This document shows positions 43,808 through 49,959 of a stretch of DNA of 49,959 nucleotides, piece after piece. Position 1 is the stretch's first letter; each line of letters opens with the position of its first letter. Made by a program: the position numbers and the translations under genes. The stretch is taken from assembly GCA_028278505.1 (NCBI GenBank), contig JANQEG010000096.1, positions 1-49,959 on the forward strand, given 5' to 3'. The stretch is from Rhodobiaceae bacterium. Its GTDB lineage: Bacteria; Pseudomonadota; Alphaproteobacteria; Rhizobiales; JAKPQE01. Under the pieces are notes generated by a model. The model was not told the DNA's origin. It ran no database searches and saw nothing but the letters and a program-made list of their open reading frames with translations.

Positions 43808-43955
43808 CCTCCAAAGCCCTCTCCCCGCCGGGGAGAGGGTTGGGTGAGGGGGTAGAAACGAAAGCCCGATCACCCTCACCCGACTTCGCCCAGCGGTTCG
43901 GCTTCGCCTCACCGGGTCTCCGTTGCCCTCTCCCTTGAAGGGAGAGGGTGAGGTC
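43808..43955. repeat. Composite palindromic unit, second copy
   Basis: Aligns to 40262-40395: CCAAAGCCCTCTCCCC, GGGGAGAGGGTTGGGTGAGG, GATCACCCTCACCC, CGCCCAGCGGTTC, CTTCGC-TCACCGGG, and a final CCCTCTCCC/GGGAGAGGG hairpin. The first half is the same half-element that closes the DUF559 unit at 22571-22613. Confidence 0.85.
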
Positions 43956-44178
43956 CGAGGACTCCGCATATGCAATAGCCCTGCCCACAAGGGGGAGGGG
44001 AGCGGTGGCATCGTCTCCGACCGCATGGACGCCCGCTTTCGCGGGCGAGGTGGAAATGTAGAACACCACAGCGCCGGCGGCGATTGCGCATTGCCTGGCG
44101 TTGCCGCCCATGGCACGGTCGGGGCCGGCCGAGTGCTGCGGCCGGTTCCAGAAGTCCGGGTCATGGGGTGTTGCGGCG

Positions 44179-45483
44179 ATGGTCGTCAATCCGTTTCTCT
44201 CTGAAAAAGATCACGAATCCGTCTTCACCATCGCGACGCAGAACCTCAAATTCGGAGTCGGCGCGCTCGGCGAACTGGGCGCGGACGCCAAGGCGCTCGG
44301 CATGTCGCGGGTGGCGCTTTTCATCGATCCGGCGGTAGCGCCGACCGAGCCGGCCGACACGGCACGCCAGAGCCTGCGCGCGGCCGGCATTGATGTCGCC
44401 GAAACGACCGATATCAAGTGCGAGCCGGACAGCGCCGCCTTCGACGCCGCGGCGAAATTCGCGCAAGGGGGCGATTTCGACGGCTTCGTCTCGCTCGGCG
44501 GCGGCTCGACCATCGACACCGCCAAGGCCGCCAATCTGTTCTCCTCATATCCCGACGATCTGCTCGCCTATATCAATGCGCCGATCGGCCGGGGAAAGCC
44601 GATACCGGGACCGCTGAAGCCCCACATCGCCTGTCCGACGACGAGCGGCACCGGCAGCGAGACGACCGGGATCACCATCGTCGATCTGACCGATCAGGGG
44701 GTGAAATCGGGCATCGCCTCGCCGCGGCTGAAGCCGGCGCTGGCGATCGTCGACCCGACCGTGACCGCCTCCATGCCGGGCGGTGTCGTGGCTGCGACGG
44801 GCTTCGACGTGCTGACCCATGCGGTCGAATCCTATACCGCCCGGCCGTTCACCAGCCGCGCCCGCCCCGACGGTCCGGCAGCGCGGCCGCCCTATCAGGG
44901 GTCGACCCCCTACAACGACATCGGCGCGATCGCCGCGATCCGCATCGGCGGCCGCTATCTGAAGCGCGCCGCAGCCGATGCGTCCGATCTGGAGGCGCGC
45001 TATCAGTTGATGTTCGCGGCAACGCTCGCCGGCCTCGCTTTCGGCACAGCCGGCGTCCACATCCCCCACGCCATGTCCTATTCGGTGGCAACCCTGAAGC
45101 ACGAATATGTCGCCAGCGGCTATGAGCGCTTGGCGCCGATGGTGCCGCACGGCATTGCCGTCGTCATCAACGCGCCGGCCGCTTTCCGCTTCACCGCGCC
45201 GGTCAATCCGGAGCGCCATCTCGCCGCGGCCGAAGCGATGGGGGCCGATATCCGCGACGGCTCCAACGAGACCGCCGGCGACATCCTCGCCGGCGCCTTC
45301 ATCGAACTGATGCGCGATACCGGCCTGCCCAACGGCCTCGTCGATCTCGGCTATGACGAGGACGACATCCCGGCGCTCGCCAAGGGGGCGTTCGCCCAGC
45401 AGCGGCCGCTCATAATGGCGCCGCGCGAGGTCAGCGAGGCCGATCTGGCGGAAATCTATCGCGGCGCCATGCGCTATTGGTGA
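44179..45483 (+). CDS. Iron-containing alcohol dehydrogenase, hydroxyacid-oxoacid transhydrogenase-like
   Basis: 434 residues of the group III (Fe2+) dehydrogenases. SLGGGSTIDTAKAANL near 104-119 binds NAD phosphate, PTTSGTGSETTG near 151, and the metal ligands fall in DVLTHAVESY (~210) and HIPHAMSYS (~295) with a further histidine in APMVPHGIAV. The start region (VFTIATQNLKFGVGALGELG) and inserted loops resemble the ADHFE1/hydroxyacid-oxoacid transhydrogenase subgroup, which interconverts hydroxybutyrate and 2-oxoglutarate; the subgroup call is tentative. The ATG at 44179 is chosen from similarity; the upstream frame is repeat DNA. Confidence 0.85.
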   Translation: MVVNPFLSEKDHESVFTIATQNLKFGVGALGELGADAKALGMSRVALFIDPAVAPTEPADTARQSLRAAGIDVAETTDIKCEPDSAAFDAAAKFAQGGDFDGFVSLGGGSTIDTAKAANLFSSYPDDLLAYINAPIGRGKPIPGPLKPHIACPTTSGTGSETTGITIVDLTDQGVKSGIASPRLKPALAIVDPTVTASMPGGVVAATGFDVLTHAVESYTARPFTSRARPDGPAARPPYQGSTPYNDIGAIAAIRIGGRYLKRAAADASDLEARYQLMFAATLAGLAFGTAGVHIPHAMSYSVATLKHEYVASGYERLAPMVPHGIAVVINAPAAFRFTAPVNPERHLAAAEAMGADIRDGSNETAGDILAGAFIELMRDTGLPNGLVDLGYDEDDIPALAKGAFAQQRPLIMAPREVSEADLAEIYRGAMRYW

Positions 45484-45496
45484 GGCCACGTTCGCC

Positions 45497-46129
45497 TCAT
45501 TGGCCAAGGAGCGCGTCCAGGCGTCGCTGGGCATTTTTCAGCCCCTCCTCGACATAGGCTTCCTCGCGGATCAAATCCCGTTCAGCGTCATAGCGATCGC
45601 TTTCCAATTGCCGCAGACGCCGCTGCAATTCGGATTTTTCGTCGATCAATGACTGTTTGGCGGCCCAGTCGCTGGTTTCGTGCAGTCGTCGCTCGATATC
45701 ATCGATATCGCTGTCCGTTTGCGAAATTCTCCACGTGATTGACTCGATCTCGTGGCGAGCGCTGGCGAGCCTGCGCGCCAGGCGGTTCACTTCGAGCCCG
45801 ATTTCACGTCCGGCGTGGAAGCGCGGCGCGCGTTCCGGCGGACAGACACCATGATAGGTCTTGTCGTCCACGCCGACCCTGTATCCGATCCGCGCCGTGC
45901 AATAGCTTTTCAGGCCCTCGCGGCGGCCCGCCTCCCACAGCGCCGCATCGACTTCGATATCATAGGGCCTGCAGGCTCTGCGGTGCTCATCGAGGTGCTT
46001 TGGCGGCTCTCCGTCCAGGCCGTCGTTTACACCGATCGCATGCCAATTGCCTTCCAAGCACTCTTCCTTGGTCAGCGTCGCGCAGCCGGCAAGCGACAGC
46101 GCGGCAATGAAAATGAGCCCCCGATACAT
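45497..46129 (-). CDS. DUF2799 lipoprotein
   Basis: 210 residues. Signal sequence MYRGLIFIAALSLAGC with lipobox LAGC ending at C16. DUF2799 pattern with paired cysteines: EECLEGNWHAIGVNDGLDG, HRRACRPYDIEVD, GLKSYCTARIGYRVG and TYHGVCPPE. A long charged C-terminal region (about 115-205) with heptad character, probably coiled coil. Function unknown; cell envelope location. Convergent with the dehydrogenase, with 13 bases between the stops. Confidence 0.85.
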   Translation of the reverse strand: MYRGLIFIAALSLAGCATLTKEECLEGNWHAIGVNDGLDGEPPKHLDEHRRACRPYDIEVDAALWEAGRREGLKSYCTARIGYRVGVDDKTYHGVCPPERAPRFHAGREIGLEVNRLARRLASARHEIESITWRISQTDSDIDDIERRLHETSDWAAKQSLIDEKSELQRRLRQLESDRYDAERDLIREEAYVEEGLKNAQRRLDALLGQ

Positions 46130-46302
46130 GCCGCCCCCCGGCGTTCCGGTCTTCGTACACAACCCTGATGCAACTTTAGCGAAAAATACGGGAAAGGTCG
46201 CGCTTTTTCAGAGCGGCGGCGGCGGAATAGGGGTTAACGCGCGGTAAAGACTCCGGCACTATCGTCCCCGCTCGTCCCGCGGGGTAAACGCAAGGAGAAT
46301 CC

Positions 46303-47295
46303 GTGGCATCGCCAATCCCAGCCGTTTTTGCCGGCCTTTTCCTGATCGGCGGGCTTTTCGCCGGCGCCGCCGACGCGGCCGGTAGCAAGACGCCGGCAAA
46401 GGAGCTGTTCGGCAAGAAGCGTGTTGCCGCCGACCTGTCGCCGGCGGCGATCGGCTCCTATGCCCGCGGCTGCCTCGCCGGCGGCGCCATGCTGCCGGTC
46501 GACGGGCCGTTCTGGCAGGTGATGCGGCTGTCGCGGAACCGCAATTGGGGCCATCCGGAACTGGTCGCCTATCTTGAGCAGATGGCGGCAAAGGCGGCGC
46601 GCGCCTCGGGCTGGCCGGGGCTTCTGATCGGCGATCTCGCCCAGCCGCGCGGCGGCCCGATGCTGACCGGCCACGCCAGCCATCAGATCGGCCTCGATGC
46701 CGATATCTGGCTCAACCCTGCACCCAAACGGAAGCTGACAAGGCGCGAGCGCGAGGACATCTCGGCCAAATCCATGCTCGCCGCCGACAAGGTCTCGGTC
46801 GACAAGCGGATATGGACGAAAGGGCATTTCCGGGTCATCCGCGCCGCGGCGACCGACAGTCGGGTGGCGCGCATCTTCGTCCATCCGGCGATCAAGCGGG
46901 CGCTGTGCACCATGGCCGGCACCGACCGCGCCTGGCTGCGCAAAGTGCGCCCCTGGTGGGGCCACCACTACCATTTCCACGTTCGTCTCGGCTGCCCGTC
47001 GTCGAGCGGCGAATGCAAGCCGCAGAAACCGCCACCGCCCGGCGATGGCTGCGGCAAGGAAGTCGACGACTGGCTGAAAAAGGTGAAGCCGCGCAAACCG
47101 GCGAAAACCACGAAGAAGACGAAGCCGAAAAAGAAATGGCCGCTGACGCTCGCCCAATTGCCGCAAAGCTGCCAGGGCGTGCTGCAGGCCGGCGCGACCG
47201 TTCACACGAGCCTGGCGCCGGCCGGCGACGATGTTCCGACACCGAAACCCTCGCCGCGCCGCGTTGTAGCCCCTGACGCGACGGCGCACGACTGA
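46303..47295 (+). CDS. mepA: Penicillin-insensitive murein endopeptidase
   Basis: Periplasmic M74/LAS-type zinc endopeptidase cleaving D-Ala-meso-DAP cross-links; 330 residues. Signal peptide 1-25 (GAADA-AGS). Zinc/catalytic motifs GHASHQIGLDADIW near 122-135 and WWGHHYHFHVRLGCP near 218-232. Paired cysteines are typical of MepA. A Lys-rich segment (about 265-285) is an addition compared with the E. coli enzyme (~274 residues). The GTG at 46303 has AAGGAG six bases upstream. Confidence 0.93.
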   Translation: MASPIPAVFAGLFLIGGLFAGAADAAGSKTPAKELFGKKRVAADLSPAAIGSYARGCLAGGAMLPVDGPFWQVMRLSRNRNWGHPELVAYLEQMAAKAARASGWPGLLIGDLAQPRGGPMLTGHASHQIGLDADIWLNPAPKRKLTRREREDISAKSMLAADKVSVDKRIWTKGHFRVIRAAATDSRVARIFVHPAIKRALCTMAGTDRAWLRKVRPWWGHHYHFHVRLGCPSSSGECKPQKPPPPGDGCGKEVDDWLKKVKPRKPAKTTKKTKPKKKWPLTLAQLPQSCQGVLQAGATVHTSLAPAGDDVPTPKPSPRRVVAPDATAHD

Positions 47296-47304
47296 CCCCC
47301 CGTT

Positions 47305-47333
47305 CTTGAACGCGGGTCCCGCGCCTCCCATAT
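47305..47333 (+). promoter_or_regulatory. RpoH (sigma-32)-type promoter for hsp20
   Basis: CTTGAA (47305-47310), 16 bases, then CCCATAT (47327-47333). This matches the heat-shock sigma factor consensus (CTTGAA and CCCATNT-like). It lies ten bases after the mepA stop and about 85 bases before the hsp20 start. Confidence 0.6.
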
Positions 47334-47390
47334 TGCAGAGGCATGTGCGCAAGCACTGCCACATATCGGCCGCCTAATGAGGGGCCAGCC

Positions 47391-47411
47391 AAGTCGCTTC
47401 AACAAGGACTT
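47391..47411 (+). promoter_or_regulatory. ROSE-type RNA thermometer hairpin masking the hsp20 RBS
   Basis: AAGTCGCTT (47391-47399) pairs with AAGGACTT (47404-47411) around a CAAC loop, leaving a single bulged G (47396) opposite the Shine-Dalgarno AAGGA. This is the hallmark of ROSE elements controlling rhizobial small heat-shock genes: the stem melts on heating and frees the ribosome-binding site nine bases before the ATG. Confidence 0.7.
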
Positions 47412-47417
47412 CGGGAC

Positions 47418-47846
47418 ATGTCGCGTCCATCTGCTTTTTCGAGCCCGCTGCTGCTGGGATTTGACGATATCGAGCGCCTGCTCGACCGCCTCGGCAAGAA
47501 TGGCGGGGACGGCTATCCGCCCTACAACATCGAACGCCTGCCCTCGAGCGACGGCCGCGGGGATTTCCTGCGGATCACGGTCGCCGTTGCCGGCTTCGCC
47601 CGCGACGATCTTGAGATCGTGGTCGAACGCAACCAGCTGATTTTGCGCGGCCGGCGCGAGGATGATGACGACCGCGTCTACCTCTATCGCGGCATCGCCA
47701 CCCGCCAGTTCCAGCGCACATTCGTGCTGGCCGAGGGCATCGAGGTGCTCGGCGCGACCCTTGAGGACGGGCTGTTGTCGGTCGATCTCGCCCGGCCGGA
47801 GGCAACGCCGAAGGTGCGCAAGGTCGATATCCAAATCGGCGGGTGA
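47418..47846 (+). CDS. hspA: Small heat-shock protein, Hsp20/IbpA type
   Basis: 142-residue ATP-independent holdase. Alpha-crystallin domain about 38-130, beginning YPPYNIERL and containing ITVAVAGFARDDLEI, LILRGRREDDDD, and YRGIATRQFQRTFVLAEGIEVLGATLEDGLLSVDL (the ALEDGLL-type motif). A C-terminal VDIQI supplies the I-x-I anchor. The N-terminal SSPLLLGFDDIERLLDRL is characteristic of alphaproteobacterial IbpA-like proteins. Its stop is followed immediately by the DUF1150 gene. Expression is probably controlled by RpoH and a ROSE thermometer. Confidence 0.94.
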   Translation: MSRPSAFSSPLLLGFDDIERLLDRLGKNGGDGYPPYNIERLPSSDGRGDFLRITVAVAGFARDDLEIVVERNQLILRGRREDDDDRVYLYRGIATRQFQRTFVLAEGIEVLGATLEDGLLSVDLARPEATPKVRKVDIQIGG

Positions 47847-47869
47847 TGGACAATGAGGAGCGTATGAAG

Positions 47870-48139
47870 ATGGCTGCCGGCAAAAGGAAAACGGACGATC
47901 GGGTCGCAATGTCCAAGGCCGCGTTCGCCGCGCTTGGCGGTGATCAGATCGCCTATATCCGCAAGCTCAATTCCGAAGATGTCGCCGACATCTTTCCCGG
48001 CGCACCGGAAATGGCGCCGGGGCTGAAGCTGTGGGCGCTGCTTGCCGCCGACGGCACGCCGATCATGCTCAGCGACAGCCGCGAGGTCGCGCTTACCAAT
48101 GCCATGGACGCCGAGCTGACGACGCTCAGCGTGCATTGA
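47870..48139 (+). CDS. DUF1150 family protein
   Basis: About 89 residues. Family core: ALGGDQIAYIRKL, LKLWALLAADGTPIMLSDSREVALTNAMDAELTTLSVH, found next to hsp20 genes in alphaproteobacteria; the role is unknown but probably related to heat shock. Start choice: GAGGAG at 47855-47860 is nine bases before the ATG at 47870. ATGs at 47864 (too close) and 47846 (overlapping the hsp20 stop, TGATG) are alternatives. Confidence 0.82.
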   Translation: MAAGKRKTDDRVAMSKAAFAALGGDQIAYIRKLNSEDVADIFPGAPEMAPGLKLWALLAADGTPIMLSDSREVALTNAMDAELTTLSVH

Positions 48140-48240
48140 ATTTACCTGCGCGGATGCCGCTGTTTCGGCTGGTTCCGAGGCGCAATGACGACGCCGAGGC
48201 CGTCGGCGCCAGAGCGCATTTCGGCACTCCGCTTCAAATC

Positions 48241-48352
48241 CCCCTCACCCGGCCCTGACGGGCCGCCCTCTCCCTTGAAGGGAGAGGGCTTTTTCGGCGC
48301 CTTGCCGTTGTCGTCCCTTCTCCCCGTCGGGGAGAAGGACAGGATGAGGGGG
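48241..48352. repeat. Palindromic repeat cluster (CCCCTCA...TGAGGGG family)
   Basis: CCCCTCACCC, hairpin GGCCC/GGGCC, hairpin CCCTCTCCCTT/AAGGGAGAGGG, a spacer, then hairpin CTTCTCCCC/GGGGAGAAGG and GGATGAGGGGG. It lies in the 281-base gap between the convergent DUF1150 and ptsN genes, where no gene is visible, and could terminate both transcripts. Confidence 0.85.
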
Positions 48353-48420
48353 GGTGTTCTCTGAAGGGCTCTCGGATGCTCTTCGAGAATACACCCGCAC
48401 AAACGCCCTTCTACGCGGCC

Positions 48421-48885
48421 TCAGGCGGCGTTCGATTCCGTCGTGCTGGTGATCAGCGTGTAGAGCGCGGCCGCATCGGCCGCGGTGCGCAGATTGGCGG
48501 CGATGGTGGAATCGCGTAAGACCCGGGCGATCCGCGCCAGCGCCTTCAGGTGATCGGCGCCGGCGCCCTCGGGCGCCAGCAGCAGAAACACCAGATCGAC
48601 CGGCTGGTCGTCGACCGATTCGAAATCGATCGGCCGCTCGAGCCGGGCGATCAGGCCGACGATGCGATCGAGCTTTGCGAGCTTGCCGTGGGGGATGGCG
48701 ACGCCGTGGCCGACCCCGGTCGAGCCCAGCCGCTCCCTTTGCAGCAGCGTGTCGAAAATCTCCCGTTCCGACAGCCCGGTCCGCCCCGCGGCGCGCGACG
48801 CCAGCTCCTGCAGCGCCTGCTTCTTGCTCGAGACCTTGAGATTGACGATGACGCCGTCCGGCGAAAGGAGGTCGCTGAGGTCCAT
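48421..48885 (-). CDS. ptsN: PTS IIA-like nitrogen-regulatory protein PtsN
   Basis: 154 residues, a IIA-Ntr domain of the nitrogen phosphotransferase system. The phosphorylated histidine is H66 in GVGHGVAIPHGKL. Also visible: LVFLLLAPEGAGADHLKALARIARVL. It regulates potassium, nitrogen and carbon functions through its phosphorylation state. It follows hpf on the same strand by 48 bases, a usual neighbourhood downstream of rpoN. Confidence 0.95.
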   Translation of the reverse strand: MDLSDLLSPDGVIVNLKVSSKKQALQELASRAAGRTGLSEREIFDTLLQRERLGSTGVGHGVAIPHGKLAKLDRIVGLIARLERPIDFESVDDQPVDLVFLLLAPEGAGADHLKALARIARVLRDSTIAANLRTAADAAALYTLITSTTESNAA

Positions 48886-48933
48886 GGGTGGCGCTCGTTG
48901 CTCCGTTTGAGATCGGGCGGATCGGATGCGGGT

Positions 48934-49515
48934 TCAGGCGTCGCCGGCGTTGACGAGTTCCGGATCGATCCAGCCGATATTGCCGTCGGCCCGGCGGTAG
49001 ACCACATTGATTCCGCCATGGCCGGCATGGCGGAACACCAGCGCCGGCGTGCCGCGAAGGTCGAGATCCATGACCGCCTCGCCGACCGACATGGTTTTCA
49101 CTTCCGTCGTCGTCTCGGCGATCACCACCGGGGCGTCGCTGACGAGTTCTTCTTCCTCGTCGCCCGGCGCCGCCAGCACCTGATAGGTGGCGGCCAGCGA
49201 GCCGGCGCGGCCGTCCGGCCGGTTGTGATCCTTGATCCGGCGCTTGTAGCGGCGCAGCCGCTTCTCGATATGCCCGGCCGCGTCGTCAAAGCTCGAATAG
49301 GCGTCGCCGCCCTTGCCGCTGGCCGCCAGCATGATGCCGGTGTCCAGGTGCAGCTTGCACTCGGTCTTGAAGCCGACGCCTTCGCGCTCGACCGTGACGT
49401 GGCCCGAATAGCCGCCGTCGAAATATTTCCCCAGCGCGTCGTCGACCCTGGCGGTGACGTGATCCCGAAGGGACTCACCGATATCGACGTGCTTGCCTGA
49501 GATGCGAACTGTCAT
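48934..49515 (-). CDS. hpf: Ribosome hibernation-promoting factor, long form
   Basis: 193 residues. N-terminal S30AE domain (about 1-105: MTVRISGKHVDIGESLRDHVTARVDDAL, YSSFDDAAGHIEKRLRRYKRRI) binds the 30S decoding region. An acidic linker (DEEEELV) and a C-terminal dimerisation domain (about 135-190: KTMSVGEAVMDLDL, ALVFRHAGHGGINVVYRRADGNIGWIDPE) mark the long form that makes 100S ribosome dimers alone. Upstream of ptsN in one operon. Confidence 0.95.
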   Translation of the reverse strand: MTVRISGKHVDIGESLRDHVTARVDDALGKYFDGGYSGHVTVEREGVGFKTECKLHLDTGIMLAASGKGGDAYSSFDDAAGHIEKRLRRYKRRIKDHNRPDGRAGSLAATYQVLAAPGDEEEELVSDAPVVIAETTTEVKTMSVGEAVMDLDLRGTPALVFRHAGHGGINVVYRRADGNIGWIDPELVNAGDA

Positions 49516-49959
49516 CCCATACCCTCACAGATAGTTCTGATCCTTTTCGGCAGATCGTACGCCCGGCGTATCCATGGCGGTTTCCTGATGTGCCCGCCTT
49601 TCCCCCTGCCCCGACGCCGATGCCTTCCCGGCGGCGTCAGACGTGGCGGACTTTCTAGGAGGGAAGCGGGTGAAAAGTCAACGCCGATCGCGCGCCGGTT
49701 TCGCTTCGTTTCGGATCATCCGGGGAAAATCACCCGCCGATGCGACCGCGTCAAGTCGGCAGGCTTCAGTGCGGGGGCCATTGTTCGATGCATCCGGCCG
49801 CCCGGAAACGCGCTCACACGCTAGAGCATCGGGCGGCAAGGTTGGTTCAATTCTGTTTCTCGATTGGCGCGGCGGCCCGCCGGTGAGACGCTCGCCGCGC
49901 GATGCCTCCGACGGCGATATATCGCCGTCGTCGGATTCTTTGATGCCGCAAATCGGGAA
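49516..49959. other. 444-base right-edge region without a visible gene
   Basis: I searched the minus strand for the C-terminal RpoN box expected upstream of hpf and did not see it; rpoN may start beyond the window. CTAGAGCATCGGGCGG (49821-49836) resembles a repeat motif I recall as common in Rhizobiales. A perfect 22-base palindrome lies at 49909-49930. Confidence 0.5.
49909..49930. promoter_or_regulatory. Perfect 22-base palindrome
   Basis: CGACGGCGATA followed by its exact reverse complement TATCGCCGTCG, with no spacer. With TCC before and TCGGA after, the symmetry nearly continues. It could be an operator or a terminator stem; the gene it serves is outside the window. Confidence 0.4.

Larger units (their letters stand above)
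43605..44178. other. 574-base gene-free region with dense repeats
   Basis: Contains the 53-base repeat (43658-43710), a CCCTCCCC/GGGGAGGG hairpin (~43711-43729), the composite palindrome unit (43808-43955), another CTCTCCCTT/AAGGGAGAG hairpin, and a REP hairpin CGCCCGC/GCGGGCG (~44031-44047). No rpmI-rplT follows infC here. The promoter of the dehydrogenase gene must lie at its right end but is not obvious. Confidence 0.7.

Noticed and set aside
43707-44000. CRISPR array suggested by repeated short motifs
   Set aside because: Motifs are palindromic hairpins of unequal spacing and alternating orientation with no unique spacers of constant length; no cas genes.

Overview
The window is about 50 kb of high-GC bacterial chromosome. 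Gene content and order point to an alphaproteobacterium, most likely Hyphomicrobiales (Rhizobiales). The evidence is the argH-small lipoprotein-lysA-TIGR02302/DUF4175 order with divergent tlpA, the Hsp20-DUF1150 pair, HPF-PtsN, a detached CheZ-CheY pair, an ICE/Fur-like iron box, a canonical CtrA site and many short GC-rich palindromic repeats. This placement is an inference from content, not a database match. I see about 47 protein genes, one decayed transposase, and no rRNA, tRNA or CRISPR array.

Layout. 0.2-7.7 kb: amino-acid biosynthesis on the minus strand (argH, lipoprotein, lysA, DUF4175 membrane protein), divergent TlpA-type thioredoxin, and a methyltransferase. 7.7-12.1 kb: an iron-box-preceded ferric ABC transporter (substrate-binding protein, permease, ATPase). 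12.1-13.1 kb: an AT-richer two-gene cassette (ribbon-helix-helix protein plus two-helix membrane protein) with a CtrA box and an 11-bp-phased repeat array in its promoter. 13.3-16.2 kb: BolA, a J-domain protein, an internally deleted IS4-type transposase and a dihaem cytochrome c. 16.4-29.3 kb: cobalamin biosynthesis (cobQ; cobC-cobD; small protein-cbiX-[DUF559]cobH-cobL-cobI-cbiG/cobJ-cobM; cobB). 29.5-38.5 kb: HAD protein, CheZ/CheY, MaoC hydratase, pyrD-DUF952, HtpX, a YiiX-like hydrolase with a phosphotransferase and a BigR/SqrR-like regulator, and an SGNH hydrolase. 38.7-49.5 kb: cysS, cimA, LOG protein, infC with an ATT start, an iron-dependent dehydrogenase, DUF2799 lipoprotein, mepA, Hsp20-DUF1150, ptsN and hpf.

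The most unusual signal lies inside the cobalamin operon. A DUF559 nuclease-like gene, bounded by perfect 22-bp inverted copies of a GC-rich palindrome, sits immediately upstream of cobH and is fused to it in frame. Empty palindrome clusters of the same family (CCCCTCA at the left, TGAGGGG at the right) occur at five or more other intergenic sites here. This suggests the DUF559 unit is a gene-carrying member of a dispersed palindromic element family. At least four further dispersed repeat families (69, ~190, 53 and ~55 bp) have two copies each in this window.

Regulatory sequence visible directly includes a pair of iron-box-like palindromes before the ferric transporter, a RpoH-like promoter plus a ROSE-type RNA thermometer before hsp20, the rare ATT start of infC, a BigR-like operator overlapping its own gene start, and a perfect 9-3-9 palindrome before the MaoC gene.
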